Shown in pieces: positions 9,083-19,136 of a stretch of DNA of 64,000 nucleotides (positions are counted from its first letter, which is position 1; each line of letters begins with the position of its first letter). Source of the DNA: Betaproteobacteria bacterium SCGC AG-212-J23 (GTDB lineage Bacteria > Pseudomonadota > Gammaproteobacteria > Burkholderiales > SG8-39); the NCBI GenBank assembly GCA_001644455.1, contig LSTF01000001.1:1-64000 (forward strand), given 5' to 3'. Under the pieces are notes generated by a model, which had not been told where the DNA came from, did not search any database, and saw only the letters and a program-made list of their open reading frames with translations. Made by a program: the position numbers and the translations under genes.

Positions 9083-10939
9083 ATGGCACGAGGGATGACG
9101 CGCGAGCAGCTCGGCGTCACCGAGGCGATGCTCGCCACCTTCGGCGAGGCGGTGTTCCGCATGAGCCACAACCTGCAGCTGCGCGAGGGCGACCCGGTGC
9201 GCCGACTCGACTGGGCCGAGATCGAGCGCCAGCGCGAGGCGATGGGCCTCGCCGACGGGCAGATCGCCGCGAAGCTCGGCCTGACGCGCGAGCAGGTCAT
9301 GTTCATCCGCAACAGCGAGGAGAGCCGCCGCTTCCGCACCGGCCAGACCGCGTACCTCCTCGACCTCGGCGGCGGGCGCCGCTACCGGCCGGAGCGCGTG
9401 GTGCGCCTCGAGGATCGCTTCGCCTACAGCGAGAGCGCGCTGCGCCTGCGCGGCGCGCTGAAATTCGATGCCGAGGCGACGCGCCGCTACGTCGAGCAGG
9501 GCTGGTGGGGCGACGACACGCTGCCCAAGTGGCTTGCCCGCCATGCGAAAGAACGCCCGGACGCTCCCGCCGTTGTTTCGGGTGAAATCATTTCTTGGAA
9601 AATCCTGGAGCAGCGAGTCCTTCATTTCGCCGAAGGCCTGCGCCGCGCCGGCGTCGCGCCGGGCGAAGTGGTCGCTGTGCAGCTGCCCAACACGCCGGAG
9701 TTCATCGTCGCCTTCCTCGCCATCTGCCGCCTTGGCGCGGTGATGTGCACCGTGCACATGCCTTACCGCGGCGCGGAGATCGCGGCGCTGCTGCGCCACA
9801 GCCGCGCGAAACTCGCCATTTGCCTTCCCGCCACGAAAGAATTGTTCGGCGGCCTTGGCCGTACACCCTCGGAACTCGAAGCGGATTCGCCTCTATCGAA
9901 GGACTTTCCCGAGCCGGTCGCCGCGGATCCTTTCCTGCTGCTCTACACCTCGGGCACCACCGCCGCGCCGAAGTGCGTGCCGCACAGCTATCACACCATG
10001 CTCTCCAACGCGCGCCTGGGCGTGCCCGAGCATCGCCTCTCCGCCGCCGACCGGATTCTTTCCGCCGCGCCGTTCACGCATCTCTTCGGCCTGTACGCGT
10101 TGCACTGCGCGTGGTCCTGTGGTGCAGCGTCGGTCTTGCTTCAAGCCTTTTCTCCAAAAGATCTCTCAGAAAAAATTCAAGAACAGAAACCATCAGCGTT
10201 GTGGACTGCGCCCGCCCACATCGCCGCGGTTCGCGCGCAGGGGCTGTTCGACAAGCACGACTGGTCGTCGCTCAAGCTCGCGATCATGTCGGGCAGCGCC
10301 TGCCCGCCGCAGCTGGTGCGCGAGTTCTCCGAGCGGGTGAAAGGCTGCGCGGTGACGCAGCTCTGGGGCATGACCGAGACGCAGGGCGCGCTCTACACGC
10401 GGCCCGGCGACGCGCTCGAGGTGCACTGCTCGAGCGCCGGCCGGCCGAGCCCCGGAACCGAGACGCGCATCGTCGAGGGCGAGCTGCAGGTGCGAGGCTG
10501 CCTGCTCTTTCCCGGCTTCTACGACAACGACGAAGCGAACGCCGCCGCGTTCACCGCCGACGGCTGGTATCGCACCGGCGATCTCGCCGCGGTCGACGCC
10601 GCGGGCAATTTCTCGATCACCGGCCGGGTGAAGGACATCATCAATCGCGGCGGCGTGAAGTTCAATCCGCGCGACGTCGAGGACCTGCTCGACTCGCACC
10701 CGAAGATCCTGCAGTCGGCGATCGTGCCGATGCCCGATCCGATCCTCGGCGAAAAGGCTTGCGCTTTTGTTGTTCTTCGCAAGGCGGAAGACCCGGTGCG
10801 CCTGGAAGAATTAACCCAGTATCTGCTTGATAAGAAAATCGCAAAGAATAAATTGCCCGAGCGTCTCGTCGTTATTCCTGACATGCCGCTGACGCCGACG
10901 CGCAAGGTCATCAAAGGGAAACTCAAGCTGCCGGAGTAG
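9083..10939 (+). CDS. AMP-binding acyl-CoA synthetase/ligase with about 130-aa N-terminal extension
   Basis: LLYTSGTTAAPKCVPHSY, QLWGMTETQGA, DGWYRTGDLAAVD, GRVKDIINRGGVKFNPRDVE motifs. Confidence 0.88.
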   Translation: MARGMTREQLGVTEAMLATFGEAVFRMSHNLQLREGDPVRRLDWAEIERQREAMGLADGQIAAKLGLTREQVMFIRNSEESRRFRTGQTAYLLDLGGGRRYRPERVVRLEDRFAYSESALRLRGALKFDAEATRRYVEQGWWGDDTLPKWLARHAKERPDAPAVVSGEIISWKILEQRVLHFAEGLRRAGVAPGEVVAVQLPNTPEFIVAFLAICRLGAVMCTVHMPYRGAEIAALLRHSRAKLAICLPATKELFGGLGRTPSELEADSPLSKDFPEPVAADPFLLLYTSGTTAAPKCVPHSYHTMLSNARLGVPEHRLSAADRILSAAPFTHLFGLYALHCAWSCGAASVLLQAFSPKDLSEKIQEQKPSALWTAPAHIAAVRAQGLFDKHDWSSLKLAIMSGSACPPQLVREFSERVKGCAVTQLWGMTETQGALYTRPGDALEVHCSSAGRPSPGTETRIVEGELQVRGCLLFPGFYDNDEANAAAFTADGWYRTGDLAAVDAAGNFSITGRVKDIINRGGVKFNPRDVEDLLDSHPKILQSAIVPMPDPILGEKACAFVVLRKAEDPVRLEELTQYLLDKKIAKNKLPERLVVIPDMPLTPTRKVIKGKLKLPE

Positions 10940-10960
10940 ACTCGCCGCCGAGGAGGTTCC

Positions 10961-12580
10961 ATGCGCTTCACGCTTCTCGCTCTGTTCTTTCCCCTTTCCG
11001 TGTTCGCTCAATTGAGCGGAACGGTCGCTTCAAAAGAAGAAGGCCCGATGGAAGGCGTGCTGGTCAGCGCCAAGCGCGCCGGCTCGACCATTACCGTCAC
11101 CGTAGTGAGCGACGCCAAGGGCAACTACAGCTTTCCCGCGGCAAAGCTCGCGCCCGGCAAGTACGCCCTCAAGGTCCGCGCGGCCGGATTCGAGTACTCG
11201 GGCGAAGCCTCCGTGCCGGGGTCCAAGGATCTCGCGCTGGTGAAGACGAACGACCTCGCCAGCCAGCTCTCCAACGGCGAGTGGATGGCGAGCATGCCGG
11301 GGACGGACGCGCAGAAGGGGCAGCTGCTCAACTGCGTCGGTTGCCACACGCTCGAGCGCATCGCGCGCTCGCCCTACGACGCCGACACCTTCATGAAGAC
11401 GCTCCTGCCGCGCATGCAGGGCTACGTCAACCAGAGCATTCCGCAGCACCCGCAGCTGCGCAAGGCGGAGCGGCTGATGGAAGAGCGCGGCGACCAGCGC
11501 GTGCAGGTCTATCGCGCCGCCGCCGAGTACCTCGCCACCATCAACCTCGGCCCGGAGAAGCTGTGGAGCTATCCGCTGCGCACGCTGCCACGGCCGACCG
11601 GACGCGCGACGCGCGTGATCTACACCGAGTACGACCTGCCGCGCGAGACCATCTCGCCGCACGACGTGATCGTCGACGCGCAGGGCATCGCCTGGTACTC
11701 GAGCTTCGGCGAGCAGAACCTGGGGCGCCTGGATCCGAAGACCGGCGCGGTGAAGGAATACGCCATTCCGGAACACAAGCCCGGCTTCCCGACGGGCTTG
11801 CTCGGCCTGCGCCCGGATCGCGACGGCAACCTCTGGCTCGGCAACATGTACCAGGCGACGATCGCCAGGTTCGACCGCAAGAGCGGGAAGTTCACCTACT
11901 GGCAGCTGCCCCCGGAGCAGAACATCGACGCCGCGCAGGTGAACATGGTGAGCCCGCAGTTCGCGCACGTCGACGGCAAGGTCTGGATGCAGAACAACGG
12001 CTTCGCCGGCGTGCACCGGCTCGACGTCGCCACCGGCCGGATCGAGACCTGGGAGCCGTTCAAGAACGCGCCCAAGGGCGAGCCGCACAACATCTACGAC
12101 GTCATCCCCGATTCGAAGAACAACGCCTGGTTCACCGACTTCCGCCGCCGCGACATCGGCCGCATCGACGCGAAGACCGGCGAGCTGAAGCTGTTCCAGA
12201 TTCCGGTCGAGAACCGCGCCGCCGCGCCGCGCCGGGGCATGATGGACGCGCAGGACCGCCTCTGGTTCGCGCTGTACCGCGACGATCGCGTCGGCATGCT
12301 CGATACGAGCAGCGGCAAGTTCACCCTCTGGCAGATGCCGACGCGCTGGGCGTCACCGTACGACGTGGCACTCGACAAGGACGGCGAAGCGTGGACCGGC
12401 TCGATGATCACCGACCAGGTCGCGCGCCTCGACCCGAAGAGCGGGGCGATCGTCGAGTACCTGCTGCCGCGCAAGACCAACATCCGGCGCGTGTTCGTCG
12501 ACAACTCGACCACCCCGGTGACGTTCTGGGTGGGCTCGAACCACGGCGCCTCCATCGTCAAGCTGGAGCCGCTCGACTAG
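10961..12580 (+). CDS. Secreted Vgb-like beta-propeller protein with carboxypeptidase-regulatory-like domain and a CXXCH motif
   Basis: Signal peptide; GTVASKEEGPMEGVLVSAKRAG...GNYSFPAAKLAPGKYALKVRAAG; LLNCVGCHTLERI; repeated DxxG.xWF.. blades. Confidence 0.75.
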   Translation: MRFTLLALFFPLSVFAQLSGTVASKEEGPMEGVLVSAKRAGSTITVTVVSDAKGNYSFPAAKLAPGKYALKVRAAGFEYSGEASVPGSKDLALVKTNDLASQLSNGEWMASMPGTDAQKGQLLNCVGCHTLERIARSPYDADTFMKTLLPRMQGYVNQSIPQHPQLRKAERLMEERGDQRVQVYRAAAEYLATINLGPEKLWSYPLRTLPRPTGRATRVIYTEYDLPRETISPHDVIVDAQGIAWYSSFGEQNLGRLDPKTGAVKEYAIPEHKPGFPTGLLGLRPDRDGNLWLGNMYQATIARFDRKSGKFTYWQLPPEQNIDAAQVNMVSPQFAHVDGKVWMQNNGFAGVHRLDVATGRIETWEPFKNAPKGEPHNIYDVIPDSKNNAWFTDFRRRDIGRIDAKTGELKLFQIPVENRAAAPRRGMMDAQDRLWFALYRDDRVGMLDTSSGKFTLWQMPTRWASPYDVALDKDGEAWTGSMITDQVARLDPKSGAIVEYLLPRKTNIRRVFVDNSTTPVTFWVGSNHGASIVKLEPLD

Positions 12581-13540
12581 CTACTGCGGCTCGATCCTCG
12601 CGAGCCTGACCCAGCGCCCCCAGCGCTCGGTCTCGGTCTTGAGCAGCGCCGCCATCGATTCCGGCGAGCCGGGGAAGGCATCGAACGCCGAGCGCGCGAG
12701 GAACTGCTTCGCGTCCTCGCTGGTGGTGATCTGGTTGAACCAGGCGGCGAGCTTGTCGACGATCGGCCGCGGCGTTCCCGCCGGCACCACCACCGCGAAC
12801 CAGGGCGCGATGTCGAACTCGCCCATGCCGAGCTCGCTCAGCGTCGGCACGTCGGGCAGCGCGCCGGAGCGCTTCGCCGAAGTGACCGCGAGGATGCGCA
12901 GCCGGCCGTGCGGCTCGCGCTGCGTCACCGCCCAGGTCGCGTCGTAGGAGAGGAAATCGACTTCGCCGCTCAGCACCGCGGCGAGCGCGCTCACCGTGGC
13001 CTTGAAGGGCACGTAGGTCGTCTCCACGCCGGTGCGCACCTTGAGGAGCTCGGCCGCGACCTGGCCGGTATTGGAACCGGTGCCGTAGAAACCATTCTTC
13101 GGTTTTGCTTTCAGAGCGGCAATCAAGTCCGGAATCGTCTTGATCGGCTTCGACGCGTCGACCGCGATGACGAAGCTGAGCGACGTCAGCGTCGTCACCG
13201 GCGCGAAGTCCTTCGCCGGGTCGAAGGGCAGGCTCTTGAAGATGTGCGGCGCGGTGGCGAGCGTCGAGCTCGCCGGGGTGATCATGAGGGTGTAGCCGTC
13301 GGCCTTGGATTTCGCGACGTAGTCGGTGGCGACGGTGCCCTGGTTGCCGGGCTTGTTCTCGACCACCACCGGCTTGCCGGCGAGCTTCGAGAGCCGGTCG
13401 CTGTACCAGCGCACGATGATGTCGGCGCCCGAGCCTGCGGAGAAGTTGCAGATCGAGCGGATCTCGCGCGCCGGGTAATCCTGCGCCGGTGCCGGCGCGG
13501 CGAAGAGGGTGGCCAGAAGAAAGATTGACGTTCTGCCCAT
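12581..13540 (-). CDS. Tripartite tricarboxylate transporter substrate-binding receptor (TctC/Bug)
   Basis: MGRTSIFLLATLFAAPAPAQDYPAREIRSICNFSAGSGADIIVRWYSDRLSKLAGKPVVVENKPG. Confidence 0.9.
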   Translation of the reverse strand: MGRTSIFLLATLFAAPAPAQDYPAREIRSICNFSAGSGADIIVRWYSDRLSKLAGKPVVVENKPGNQGTVATDYVAKSKADGYTLMITPASSTLATAPHIFKSLPFDPAKDFAPVTTLTSLSFVIAVDASKPIKTIPDLIAALKAKPKNGFYGTGSNTGQVAAELLKVRTGVETTYVPFKATVSALAAVLSGEVDFLSYDATWAVTQREPHGRLRILAVTSAKRSGALPDVPTLSELGMGEFDIAPWFAVVVPAGTPRPIVDKLAAWFNQITTSEDAKQFLARSAFDAFPGSPESMAALLKTETERWGRWVRLARIEPQ

Positions 13541-13929
13541 CAGCTGGCCTTCTTCGGCAGCAGCCGGCGCACGGCCTTGAGGAGATCCTCCGGCTGGAAC
13601 GGCTTCGTCAGGTGGCCCTTCGCGCCTTTCCTCACTGCCCAGGCGGCATCGGTCTTGCGCGTCGCGGTGATCATGATCACCGGTACGCGCTCCCAGCCCG
13701 GCGTGGTCTTGATCTGCATCATCAGCTCCTCGCCCTTGACGTGAGGCAGCTCGAGGTCGAGCGTCACCAGCGCCGGCGCCCACTGGCTGGTGATGAACAC
13801 CTTCGCCTCCAGGCCGTCGGCGGCGTGCCGGACCTCGAAGCCTTCGTACTCGAGGACGAGGCGGATCAGCTTCGCCGTGGCCTCGTCGTCCTCGACGACC
13901 AGGATGGCCGGCTTATCGGATAGAGTCAT
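13540..13929 (-). CDS. Response regulator (receiver domain only)
   Basis: ILVVEDDEATAKLIRLVL...LVTLDLELPHVKGEELM...GAKGHLTKPFQPEDLL. Confidence 0.9.
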   Translation of the reverse strand: MTLSDKPAILVVEDDEATAKLIRLVLEYEGFEVRHAADGLEAKVFITSQWAPALVTLDLELPHVKGEELMMQIKTTPGWERVPVIMITATRKTDAAWAVRKGAKGHLTKPFQPEDLLKAVRRLLPKKAS

Positions 13930-13933
13930 CGCC

Positions 13934-15220
13934 ATGGCCAACATACCACGCCGCGTCGCGATCCTCGGCGGCGCCCGCATTCCCTTCGCGCGCGCCAATA
14001 CCGCCTACGCCGAGGCGAGCAACCAGGACATGCTCACGGCGGCCTTCAAGGCCCTGGTTCAGAAATTCGATCTGAAAAATCAAAAAATGGGCGAGGTCGC
14101 CGCCGGCGCGGTGATCAAGCACTCGCGCGACTGGAACCTGGCGCGCGAGTGCACGCTCGGCTCGGGGCTGCATCCCGAGACGCCCGCGTACGACCTGCAG
14201 CGCGCCTGCGGCACCAGCCTCTCCGCCGCGGCGCAGCTCGCGCACCGCATCGCCGCGGGCGAGATCGACTGCGCGATCGCCGGCGGCGTCGACAGCGCGA
14301 GCGACATCCCCCTCTCGTACGGGAAGAAGCTGCAGCGCGCCGTGCTCAAGCTGAACCGGGCAAGGACCTTCGGCGAGCGCCTCGGCACCATCGGCTCGGT
14401 GCGGTTGCGCGACCTCAAGCCGATGCCGCCGAGCGTCGGCGAGCCGCGCACCGGCCTGTCGATGGGCCAGCACTGCGAGGAGATGGCGAAGGAATGGAAG
14501 ATCGGCCGCCGCGAGCAGGACGAGCTCGCGCTCGCTAGCCATCACCATGCGGCAAAGGCGTGGAAGGACGGGTTCTTCAAGGATCTGGTCTTCGAATTCA
14601 ATTCGCTGAAGACAGACAACAACGTGCGCGCCGATACCTCGCTGGAAAAGCTCTCGACGCTGAAGACCGCGTTCGATCGTAGCGCGGCGGGCACGCTCAC
14701 TGCCGGCAACAGCTCGCCGCTCACTGACGGCGCGGCTTGCGTGCTGCTGGCCAGCGAGGAATGGGCTGCTTCGAGAAAAATTCCTGTCCAGGCGTATTTG
14801 TCTTTCACGGAAACCGCGGCGGTCGACTTTGTCGGCATGGCGGGGCCCAAGGAAGGCATGCTGATGGCGCCGGCCTATGCCGTGCCGCGCATGCTCGACC
14901 GGGCGAAGCTGAAGCTGCAGGACTTCGACATCTACGAGATCCACGAGGCTTTCGCGGCGCAGGTGCTCTGCACGCTCAAGGCCTGGGAATCGGAAGATTT
15001 TTGTCGAAAGAAATTGAATCGATCTGCACTGGGGGCGATCGATCGAAACAAGATGAACCCCGTCGGTTCCAGCGTCGCCCTTGGCCATCCCTTCGCGGCC
15101 ACCGGCGCGCGCATCGTCGCGACGCTGGCGAAGGAGCTCGCGCAGCGCGGCTCGGGGCGCGGCCTGATCTCGATCTGCGCCGCCGGCGGCATGGGCGTCA
15201 CGGCCATCCTGGAGCGATAA
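13934..15220 (+). CDS. Thiolase / acetyl-CoA acetyltransferase (FadI-like)
   Basis: RVAILGGARIPFARANTAY; LQRACGTSLSAAAQLAHRIAAGEIDCAIAGGVDS; GHPFAATGARIVATL; CAAGGMG. Confidence 0.92.
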   Translation: MANIPRRVAILGGARIPFARANTAYAEASNQDMLTAAFKALVQKFDLKNQKMGEVAAGAVIKHSRDWNLARECTLGSGLHPETPAYDLQRACGTSLSAAAQLAHRIAAGEIDCAIAGGVDSASDIPLSYGKKLQRAVLKLNRARTFGERLGTIGSVRLRDLKPMPPSVGEPRTGLSMGQHCEEMAKEWKIGRREQDELALASHHHAAKAWKDGFFKDLVFEFNSLKTDNNVRADTSLEKLSTLKTAFDRSAAGTLTAGNSSPLTDGAACVLLASEEWAASRKIPVQAYLSFTETAAVDFVGMAGPKEGMLMAPAYAVPRMLDRAKLKLQDFDIYEIHEAFAAQVLCTLKAWESEDFCRKKLNRSALGAIDRNKMNPVGSSVALGHPFAATGARIVATLAKELAQRGSGRGLISICAAGGMGVTAILER

Positions 15221-15231
15221 GCTCTCCGGTC

Positions 15232-17967
15232 ATGGGGGTCTCGCTCATCCTCGGCGGCGCGGTCGGCGCCATGGCATTCGGCGCGGTGATGGTGTTCGTC
15301 TCGCGCCGCGCCGACCACGTCTCGCTCTGGCTCGGCTGCTTCCTCGTCTGCGTGGCGACGGAGATCCTGCTCGGCGGCGAAATGGGCCGCGTGGCGGGCA
15401 TGCTCGGCCTGCCGTTTCTCGCCGCGTTCCTCGCCGAGGTGAGCCCGGGCAAGTGGCAGCGTCGCGCCGCGATCGCGGTGGCGCTGGTCGGGGTCGCGGC
15501 GGCGGCCTTTGGCGGGATCGGCGTGGTGCAGCTGCTCGCCTTCGGCCTCGTGGGCTGGGCGAGCGTGGTCTCGGTGCAGCTCGCGCGGGAGCGGCGCACC
15601 TGGTGGCCGGTCGTGATCACCGTGATGGCGTTGATGTATCCGTTGCTCACGCTCGGCTTCTTCGATCCGCCGGCGCTCGAGCCCGCGGGCTTTCTCTCCT
15701 ACGTGGTCGCGCCGGGCGTGATCCTGACGCGGCGCGCGATCCGCGCCTTCGACGCCGAGGCGCGGCGCGCGCTCGACCAGGCGAAGTTCGCCACGGACGT
15801 GTTCGACTCGGTGCCGGTGGCGCTGTCGATGCGCGACCTCGACGGCCGCTACGTGTTCGTCAACCGCACCTGGGAGAAGTACTACGGCAACCTGCGCGAC
15901 CGGGTCATCGGCACCAGTCCGCGCGACCGCGCCACCCCGGAAGAGGCGAAGGCGCTGCTCGCGCTCGACAAGGCGGCGCTCGACGCCGGCCCGAACCAGC
16001 CGACGCCGCCCGCGGATTTCACGCTCGGCGACAAGCGCTACCTGCAGACGCGCACGGCGATGGTCGATTCGCAGGGCAAGCTGCTCGGCGTGCTCACTGC
16101 GAGCATCGATACCAGCGAGCGCAAGGCGATGGAAGAGGCGCTCGCCATGGAGCAGCAGCGCCTCGCGCTGGTGGTGCACTCCTCCAAGCTCGGCATGCTC
16201 GACTGGGACGCCGCGACGCGCAGCGCGTACTACTCGCCGCGCTTCAAGGAGATCCTCGGCTACGCGCCCGACGCCGACACCTCGGGCTGGCCGGACTACT
16301 TCGACCTGCTGCATCCCGAGGACGCGCCCAGCGTGAAGAAGCGCTTCCGCGACCACATCATCGGCAGCCGCGACGATTTCCACGAGGCGCTCGACTACCG
16401 GCTGCGCCGTGCCGACGGCAAGTACATCTGGGTGCAGGCGCAGGGCATCTCGGTGCGCGACGAGAAAGGCTACGCCCGGCGCTTCATCGCCACGCTCACC
16501 GACATCACCCAGCGCCGCGCGCAGGAGGAGGCGATGCGCGAGAGCATGCACCTGCGCGAAGAAGTGGAGCGCATGTCGCGCCACGACCTGAAGACGCCGC
16601 TGAACAGCGTCATCGCCGTATCGCGCCTGCTGCGCCAGAGCGCGAACCTGTCGCGCGACGACGAGGAGCTGCTGTCGATCGTCGAGCGCGCCGGCTACCG
16701 CATCCTGTCGATGGTGAATCTCTCGCTCGATCTCTTCAAGATGGAGCAGGGCACCTACCAGTTCCGCGCGCAGGCGGTCGATCTCTCGGAAGTGGTGCGC
16801 AAGGTCGCCGCCGACCTCGAGAGCCAGGCGGCGTCGAAGGACGTGGTGATCAACCTCAAGCAGTCGGGCCACGCCACCGCGCGCGCCGAGGAAGTGCTGT
16901 CCTACTCGATGCTCGCCAACCTGGTGAAGAACGCGATCGAAGCCGCGCCCGAGGGCGGCGTGGTCACGGTGACGGTGGAAGGCGCGGGCGACAACGTCGC
17001 GGTGCACATCCACAACCCCGGCGAGATCTCGCCGCGGGTGCGGCCGCGCTTCTTCGAGAAGTACGTCACCACCGGCAAGGGCGGCGGCGTCGGCCTCGGC
17101 GCCTACTCGGCGCGCCTGATGGCGCGCGTGCAGGAAGGCGAGCTCACCATGCACAGCGAAGCCGGACCCGGCACCACGCTCTCGGTGCGCATGCGCGCCG
17201 CACATGCCCAGCAGCCGAGTGAAGAGCGCGCCTCGGCGCCGACCGCCTCGCCGGGCGAGCGCCTGCCGGTGCTGCCGGCGCTCAAGGTGCTGGTGGTCGA
17301 CGACGACGAGTTCAACCGCCTGGTGTTCCGCCGCATGCTGCCCACCCCGCCGCTCGAGCTCACCATGGCGGTGAACGGCCGCGCCGCGCTCGACGCGGCG
17401 AAGGGCGACTTTCCCGACGTGGTGCTGCTCGACCTCGAGATGCCGGTGATGGACGGCTACGAGGCCGCCGGCCGGCTGCGCAAGCTGCAGACCCAGCTGA
17501 AGAAGCCGCTGCGCATCATCGCCATCTCCTCGAACGACGATTCGCGCTCGATCGAGCGCGCGCTCAACTCCGGCTGCGACGAGTACCTGGTGAAGCCGGC
17601 GCCGCGCGAGGCGCTGTGGGCGGCGCTGGCGGGAAGCGAGACCACGCCGGCGAGGAAGAAGGAAGAAGATGCCCATGAAAAAGATCCCGTCGATCTCGAC
17701 GCGGATCTGCGGGCGACGCTGCCCGACTTCCTGCGCTCGCGGCGCGAGGCGCTCGACGAGCTGCCGCAGGCGCTCGCCGCCGGCGACCGCGAGAAATTCC
17801 GCCGCCTGGCGCACAAGCTCGCCGGCAGCTTCGCGCTCTACGGATTCAAGTGGGCGGGCGCGCAGTGCCGCGCGCTGCAGGACGCGGCGGCGCAGGGCGA
17901 AGCCGCCGATCTTTCGCGCCGCGTGAGCGCGCTGCGCACGCATCTCGACAAGGTGGAGATCCGCTGA
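15232..17967 (+). CDS. Hybrid sensor histidine kinase: TM region, PAS domains, HisKA/HATPase, receiver, Hpt
   Basis: RHDLKTPLNSVIAVSRLL; LVVDDDEFNRLVFRRML..VLLDLEMPVMDGYE; C-term FRRLAHKLAGSFALYGF (Hpt). Confidence 0.92.
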   Translation: MGVSLILGGAVGAMAFGAVMVFVSRRADHVSLWLGCFLVCVATEILLGGEMGRVAGMLGLPFLAAFLAEVSPGKWQRRAAIAVALVGVAAAAFGGIGVVQLLAFGLVGWASVVSVQLARERRTWWPVVITVMALMYPLLTLGFFDPPALEPAGFLSYVVAPGVILTRRAIRAFDAEARRALDQAKFATDVFDSVPVALSMRDLDGRYVFVNRTWEKYYGNLRDRVIGTSPRDRATPEEAKALLALDKAALDAGPNQPTPPADFTLGDKRYLQTRTAMVDSQGKLLGVLTASIDTSERKAMEEALAMEQQRLALVVHSSKLGMLDWDAATRSAYYSPRFKEILGYAPDADTSGWPDYFDLLHPEDAPSVKKRFRDHIIGSRDDFHEALDYRLRRADGKYIWVQAQGISVRDEKGYARRFIATLTDITQRRAQEEAMRESMHLREEVERMSRHDLKTPLNSVIAVSRLLRQSANLSRDDEELLSIVERAGYRILSMVNLSLDLFKMEQGTYQFRAQAVDLSEVVRKVAADLESQAASKDVVINLKQSGHATARAEEVLSYSMLANLVKNAIEAAPEGGVVTVTVEGAGDNVAVHIHNPGEISPRVRPRFFEKYVTTGKGGGVGLGAYSARLMARVQEGELTMHSEAGPGTTLSVRMRAAHAQQPSEERASAPTASPGERLPVLPALKVLVVDDDEFNRLVFRRMLPTPPLELTMAVNGRAALDAAKGDFPDVVLLDLEMPVMDGYEAAGRLRKLQTQLKKPLRIIAISSNDDSRSIERALNSGCDEYLVKPAPREALWAALAGSETTPARKKEEDAHEKDPVDLDADLRATLPDFLRSRREALDELPQALAAGDREKFRRLAHKLAGSFALYGFKWAGAQCRALQDAAAQGEAADLSRRVSALRTHLDKVEIR

Positions 17968-17977
17968 TGGTGAGCCA

Positions 17978-18349
17978 ATGAGCAACCCGCGCATCCTGGT
18001 GGTCGACGACGACGAAGCGGTGCTGACCTTCTGGAAGATGAAGCTCGCTTCGCGCTACGAGGTGGTGACGACCAGCGCTCCCGAGAGCGTGCTCGCCATG
18101 GCGCGGCGCGAGAAGCCGCAGCTCATCCTCTGCGACGTCGACATGCCGGACGTGGACGGCGGCGACATCTCGAGCGCGCTGTTCGCGGACGACGAGCTGC
18201 GCGGCATCCCGGTGCTCTTCCTCACCGGCCTGGTCGGGCCGGCGGAGCTGAAGGGCCTCGCCGGCCAGCTCGGCGGCCGCGCCGCGGTGTCGAAGAGCGA
18301 GCCGGTCGAGGCGATCGTCGCCCGGATCGAGTCGCTGCTCGCCCGCTAG
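17978..18349 (+). CDS. Response regulator (receiver domain)
   Basis: RILVVDDDEAVLTFWKMKL..LILCDVDMPDVDGG. Confidence 0.9.
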   Translation: MSNPRILVVDDDEAVLTFWKMKLASRYEVVTTSAPESVLAMARREKPQLILCDVDMPDVDGGDISSALFADDELRGIPVLFLTGLVGPAELKGLAGQLGGRAAVSKSEPVEAIVARIESLLAR

Positions 18350-19074
18350 AAGACGAGATCGACGCCGAGCAGCAGGCCGATGCCGCCGGCGCGGATCGGC
18401 GACTTGAGGAGGTTGTCGTCGGCGTTCTCGCGCGCCGAATACGCGGTGAGGTAGCCCAGGCCGCCGCGGATCTGGAAGTTCTTGCCCAGCGCGTGCGTGA
18501 CCGAGATGTCGCCGCTCGAGGCGCTGGTCACGCCTTCCTTCTTGCCGCCGATGAATTGCAGGAAGCGAAGCTGCAGGGCGGTCGAGCTGGCGAAGCGCCA
18601 GATGCCGCCCAGGCCGATGACGCCGCCGGCATTGCTCAGGCGCTCCGACGCGGTCAGGCCGGTCGCTTCGCCTTTCAGGCCGAGCCCGGCCCAGCCGGCG
18701 CCGATCACGCCTTCGAGGGCGAACTGGCTGTCGCCGAACCAGAAGCGCGGCCGGTAGCCGACGTGCGCGAGCTGGATGTTGCTCGTCCACTCGATGTCGC
18801 CCGCCGCGCCGGGGAAGACCGTGCCGCCGAAGACCACCGGCTGGTCGCCGGCCTCGCGGTCCTGCCGGCGCTTCGCCTTGGCGTACGAGAAGCCCGCTTC
18901 GATGGCGTGCGAGCTGCCGGTATGGTTGCGCAGCGTCGAGTCGCCGACGACGTCGATGCTCATGCCGACGTTGCCGATCACGGCGCCGCCGCCCGCCTTG
19001 GCGTCGTCGGTGCTGTTTGCAAGAACCGCGCAGGGCGCGAGGAGCGCGAGCGCGGCGAATCGGAAGATTTTCAT
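18346..19074 (-). CDS. Putative outer-membrane beta-barrel protein
   Basis: Signal peptide MKIFRFAALALLAPCAVLA; alternating hydrophobic strands, terminal aromatic (GVDLVF). Confidence 0.55.
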   Translation of the reverse strand: MKIFRFAALALLAPCAVLANSTDDAKAGGGAVIGNVGMSIDVVGDSTLRNHTGSSHAIEAGFSYAKAKRRQDREAGDQPVVFGGTVFPGAAGDIEWTSNIQLAHVGYRPRFWFGDSQFALEGVIGAGWAGLGLKGEATGLTASERLSNAGGVIGLGGIWRFASSTALQLRFLQFIGGKKEGVTSASSGDISVTHALGKNFQIRGGLGYLTAYSARENADDNLLKSPIRAGGIGLLLGVDLVF

Positions 19075-19136
19075 GATTCCTCCCTTGGTTTGCCGGCAGC
19101 GTACACCAGCCGCGCGCGGGCCGGCGTGTGATCGAT

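Noticed and set aside
9501-10200. Possible mobile insertion because of AT-rich stretch in the ligase gene
   Set aside because: Encoded protein is continuous and family-consistent; no terminal repeats
14932-17994. 1020-aa minus-strand ORF opposite the hybrid kinase
   Set aside because: Antisense shadow ORF in GC-rich DNA; R/H/A-rich composition with no family signature while the plus strand encodes clear kinase domains
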